Positions 62,426 to 64,000 of a stretch of 64,000 nucleotides of DNA are shown one piece after another. Source of the stretch: an uncultured Clostridia bacterium. Its GTDB lineage: Bacteria; Bacillota; Clostridia; Peptostreptococcales; Anaerovoracaceae. The notes beneath the pieces were generated by a model, which saw only the letters and a program-made list of their open reading frames with translations, was not told where the DNA came from and did not search any database. Every line of letters starts with the position of its first letter. Within the stretch, counting starts at the first letter, position 1. A program made the translations under genes and the position numbers. The DNA is taken from contig CALIYX010000023.1 of the NCBI GenBank assembly GCA_938049335.1, forward strand, positions 124,001 through 188,000, in the 5' to 3' direction.

Positions 62426-64000
62426 CTATCTTCTTCTCTTTATAACTCCTACTGTAGCAATCGTTGAGCCTGATAAAATTATAATCATCATATACAGAAA
62501 AGCATTTGAACTGTCACCTGTCTTAGGCGGTGTCTTAGGTTTAGGTGGAGTATTTGGTGGAGGTGGTAGTTTCGGTTTATCCTTGTTTGTAATAACGTAG
62601 CCACTATCCTGATCGCCTGTTATCTGCACGATAAAATCTCCAGTTAATCTTTCTTTTATAGTATAAATATAAAGCTTACCGTTCTCATCATATTTAGGAA
62701 GATTGCTAAATGTAAGCTTCCATTCACCCGCTGTATCAGGTGTCATTGTCTCGTAACCAATGTATAAAGGATTATCTCTATTATCTTCAGTTGCACGATA
62801 AAGCTCTACTTCAATGCTTGTAGGAATAGCAGTAGCTGATGATACCTGCCATCTCTTCGTAACATCAACTGAGGTTAAATCACTATCTCCCATGATAACA
62901 GTACCATTTGATCCTATACCTGCGCCTCTTGTTGCAGACTTGTTTCCTGAGATTTTGACTCTTGCAAGCGCTTTTGCATTTGCGTCATCCTTAACATCTG
63001 TAGTTAGCGAAACATAATCATTATTTATTGCCATCAGACGTCCGGATAGCTTATTCAGCGGCACGGGATTTCCGTTTTCGTCCTTCCATAGATATGCTGT
63101 TCCACCCATCATAAATGGTGAAATTTCATATGCTGGATCACCGCTGTGTGTACCAAAGGCAGTACTTGCTAGAATGTACACTTCATTTGCAGATGCAGCA
63201 TTGTTATTATACAGGGCTACACCGCTTTTAACGTAAATATGCGTATCTGAGCTTGGGCAAGATGCATAGCCTCCTCCTTCGAGCTGCGCGGTATTTTCAG
63301 TTATAAGGGCATTTTTTATCTTTAGAACACCATTATTAAAGCCAGTACTCTCTGCAAAGCCATTTACGTATATTCCGCCGCCTCCAAAAGCACTGCTTCC
63401 TAGTCCTGATCCTAGCATTTCGTTATTTATAATTGAACCACCTGAGATCGTTGCTGTACCATGCGCATCTCCAATGCCAGCCTGTATAAAAATACCACCA
63501 CCTGATGCTCCAGATTTATTACCACTTATGGTTCCACCTGTCATCGTCATGTTCTCTGGTGCGTTTGACTTAGTGTAAGTTCCTACAGAAATTCCACCAC
63601 CTACTTCTTCTGAATAGTTATTGCTAATAACCGCATTGCCACTTATATTCAGATTGTTGAACGTCGTACGACCAGACCATGTAGCAATACCGCCTCCAGA
63701 TGCAAATGTACCTGGACTTGACAAAGCACTATTATTTTCAATAACTCCGCCTGACATGTTGAAGGTTGCACTTCCACTTAGGTATACTCCTCCACCCCAT
63801 GTGGCCTGATTATTTTTGATGGTTCCGCCCGTCATATTAACTGTGGATAGATCTATGTAAACAGCTCCTCCAACAGCTATGTTGTTGTCTTTTACGATGT
63901 TATTTTGTAAAACAGTGCCATCTTTGATATCTACATTGGCGCCTCTAATATATACAAGATTCCCTACGTTAGAATTACTGCCTTGCATAGCAGCCTTATT
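62426..64000 (-). CDS. Beta-helix and Cna_B surface protein, N-terminus beyond window
   Basis: At least 524 residues; the frame is open to position 64000, so the start lies outside. Residues up to about 340 of the visible part are many copies of a right-handed parallel beta-helix repeat (MTGGTIKNNQATWGGGVYLS, then GGVIENN, GGTISGNKSG and so on), as in Chlamydia Pmp and adhesin-like proteins. A Cna_B-type domain follows (VDVTKRWQ, ELYRATEDNRDNPLYIGYE, GEWKLTFSNLPKYDENGKLYIYTIKE). A proline-rich spacer and the sorting signal PPKTGDSSN, a membrane helix and KRRR end the protein. Probably a sortase-anchored adhesin. Confidence 0.88.
   Translation of the reverse strand, partial: NKAAMQGSNSNVGNLVYIRGANVDIKDGTVLQNNIVKDNNIAVGGAVYIDLSTVNMTGGTIKNNQATWGGGVYLSGSATFNMSGGVIENNSALSSPGTFASGGGIATWSGRTTFNNLNISGNAVISNNYSEEVGGGISVGTYTKSNAPENMTMTGGTISGNKSGASGGGIFIQAGIGDAHGTATISGGSIINNEMLGSGLGSSAFGGGGIYVNGFAESTGFNNGVLKIKNALITENTAQLEGGGYASCPSSDTHIYVKSGVALYNNNAASANEVYILASTAFGTHSGDPAYEISPFMMGGTAYLWKDENGNPVPLNKLSGRLMAINNDYVSLTTDVKDDANAKALARVKISGNKSATRGAGIGSNGTVIMGDSDLTSVDVTKRWQVSSATAIPTSIEVELYRATEDNRDNPLYIGYETMTPDTAGEWKLTFSNLPKYDENGKLYIYTIKERLTGDFIVQITGDQDSGYVITNKDKPKLPPPPNTPPKPKTPPKTGDSSNAFLYMMIIILSGSTIATVGVIKRRR

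Overview
The window looks like chromosomal DNA of a low-GC, Gram-positive obligate anaerobe of the class Clostridia. Evidence: AT-rich coding, strong GGAGG ribosome binding sites, a CIRCE element, Firmicutes-type gene neighbourhoods, sortase-anchored surface proteins with xPxTGD signals, one YSIRK-like signal peptide, and a flavin reductase-rubredoxin fusion. An oral/gut Anaerovoracaceae (Family XIII, Mogibacterium/Eubacterium-like) source is my guess from this style and is not proven. Nearly all genes lie on the minus strand; the exceptions are a PepD-like lipoprotein, htpG, aroK and the rubredoxin fusion.

Layout. 1-6490: hemZ (cut by the window edge), a metallo-beta-lactamase fold hydrolase, rel, a fused secDF and yajC. 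6519-6773: two tRNA-Leu genes, each with its own promoter. 6841-16887: a peptide-binding protein, coaE, polA, rimO, ftsK and asd. 17115-20588: a formate/nitrite-type channel, a P1-family peptidase and an OPT oligopeptide transporter, the last two apparently coupled for peptide use. 20721-27813: rpmF, ackA, tmcAL, a coiled-coil protein, coaD, rsmD, recG, an Asp23-like protein and rpmB. 27966-33013: a GNAT acetyltransferase, a lipoprotein that looks like a PepD peptidase with its metal site lost, a GH25 lysozyme, and htpG behind a perfect CIRCE operator. 33067-40267: an ABC exporter, divergent aroE/aroK, a zinc-ribbon membrane protein, a 26-residue membrane peptide, a pirin and a YibE/YibF pair. 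40444-44739: the rubredoxin fusion converging on class Ia nrdB/nrdA. 44905-49209: a DXS-like enzyme with altered active-site motifs, a two-gene chromate-type transporter, an EamA exporter and a Nim-like flavoprotein.

49326-64000 is the accessory part: three cell-wall-anchored surface proteins (one of 1435 residues with Ig-like and calcium-binding repeats, one beta-helix protein cut by the window end), a UDG-like protein, a PNPOx-like protein, and a six-gene same-strand run (57961-62232). That run contains SUKH/SMI1, DUF4261-, DUF4241- and possibly DUF2262-type proteins, a protein of unknown family and a 4Fe-4S membrane protein. It resembles immunity-gene arrays of polymorphic toxin systems, but no toxin is visible. 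This run, the degenerate PepD-like lipoprotein and the DXS-like enzyme are the best candidates for undescribed biology.

Start codons were moved downstream from the longest possible ORF wherever a ribosome binding site or family alignment decided it (asd, the P1 peptidase, ackA, recG, asp23-like, rpmB, nrdA, the DXS-like gene, chrA, PNPOx and others). Family assignments rest on motifs read by eye; no database was searched.
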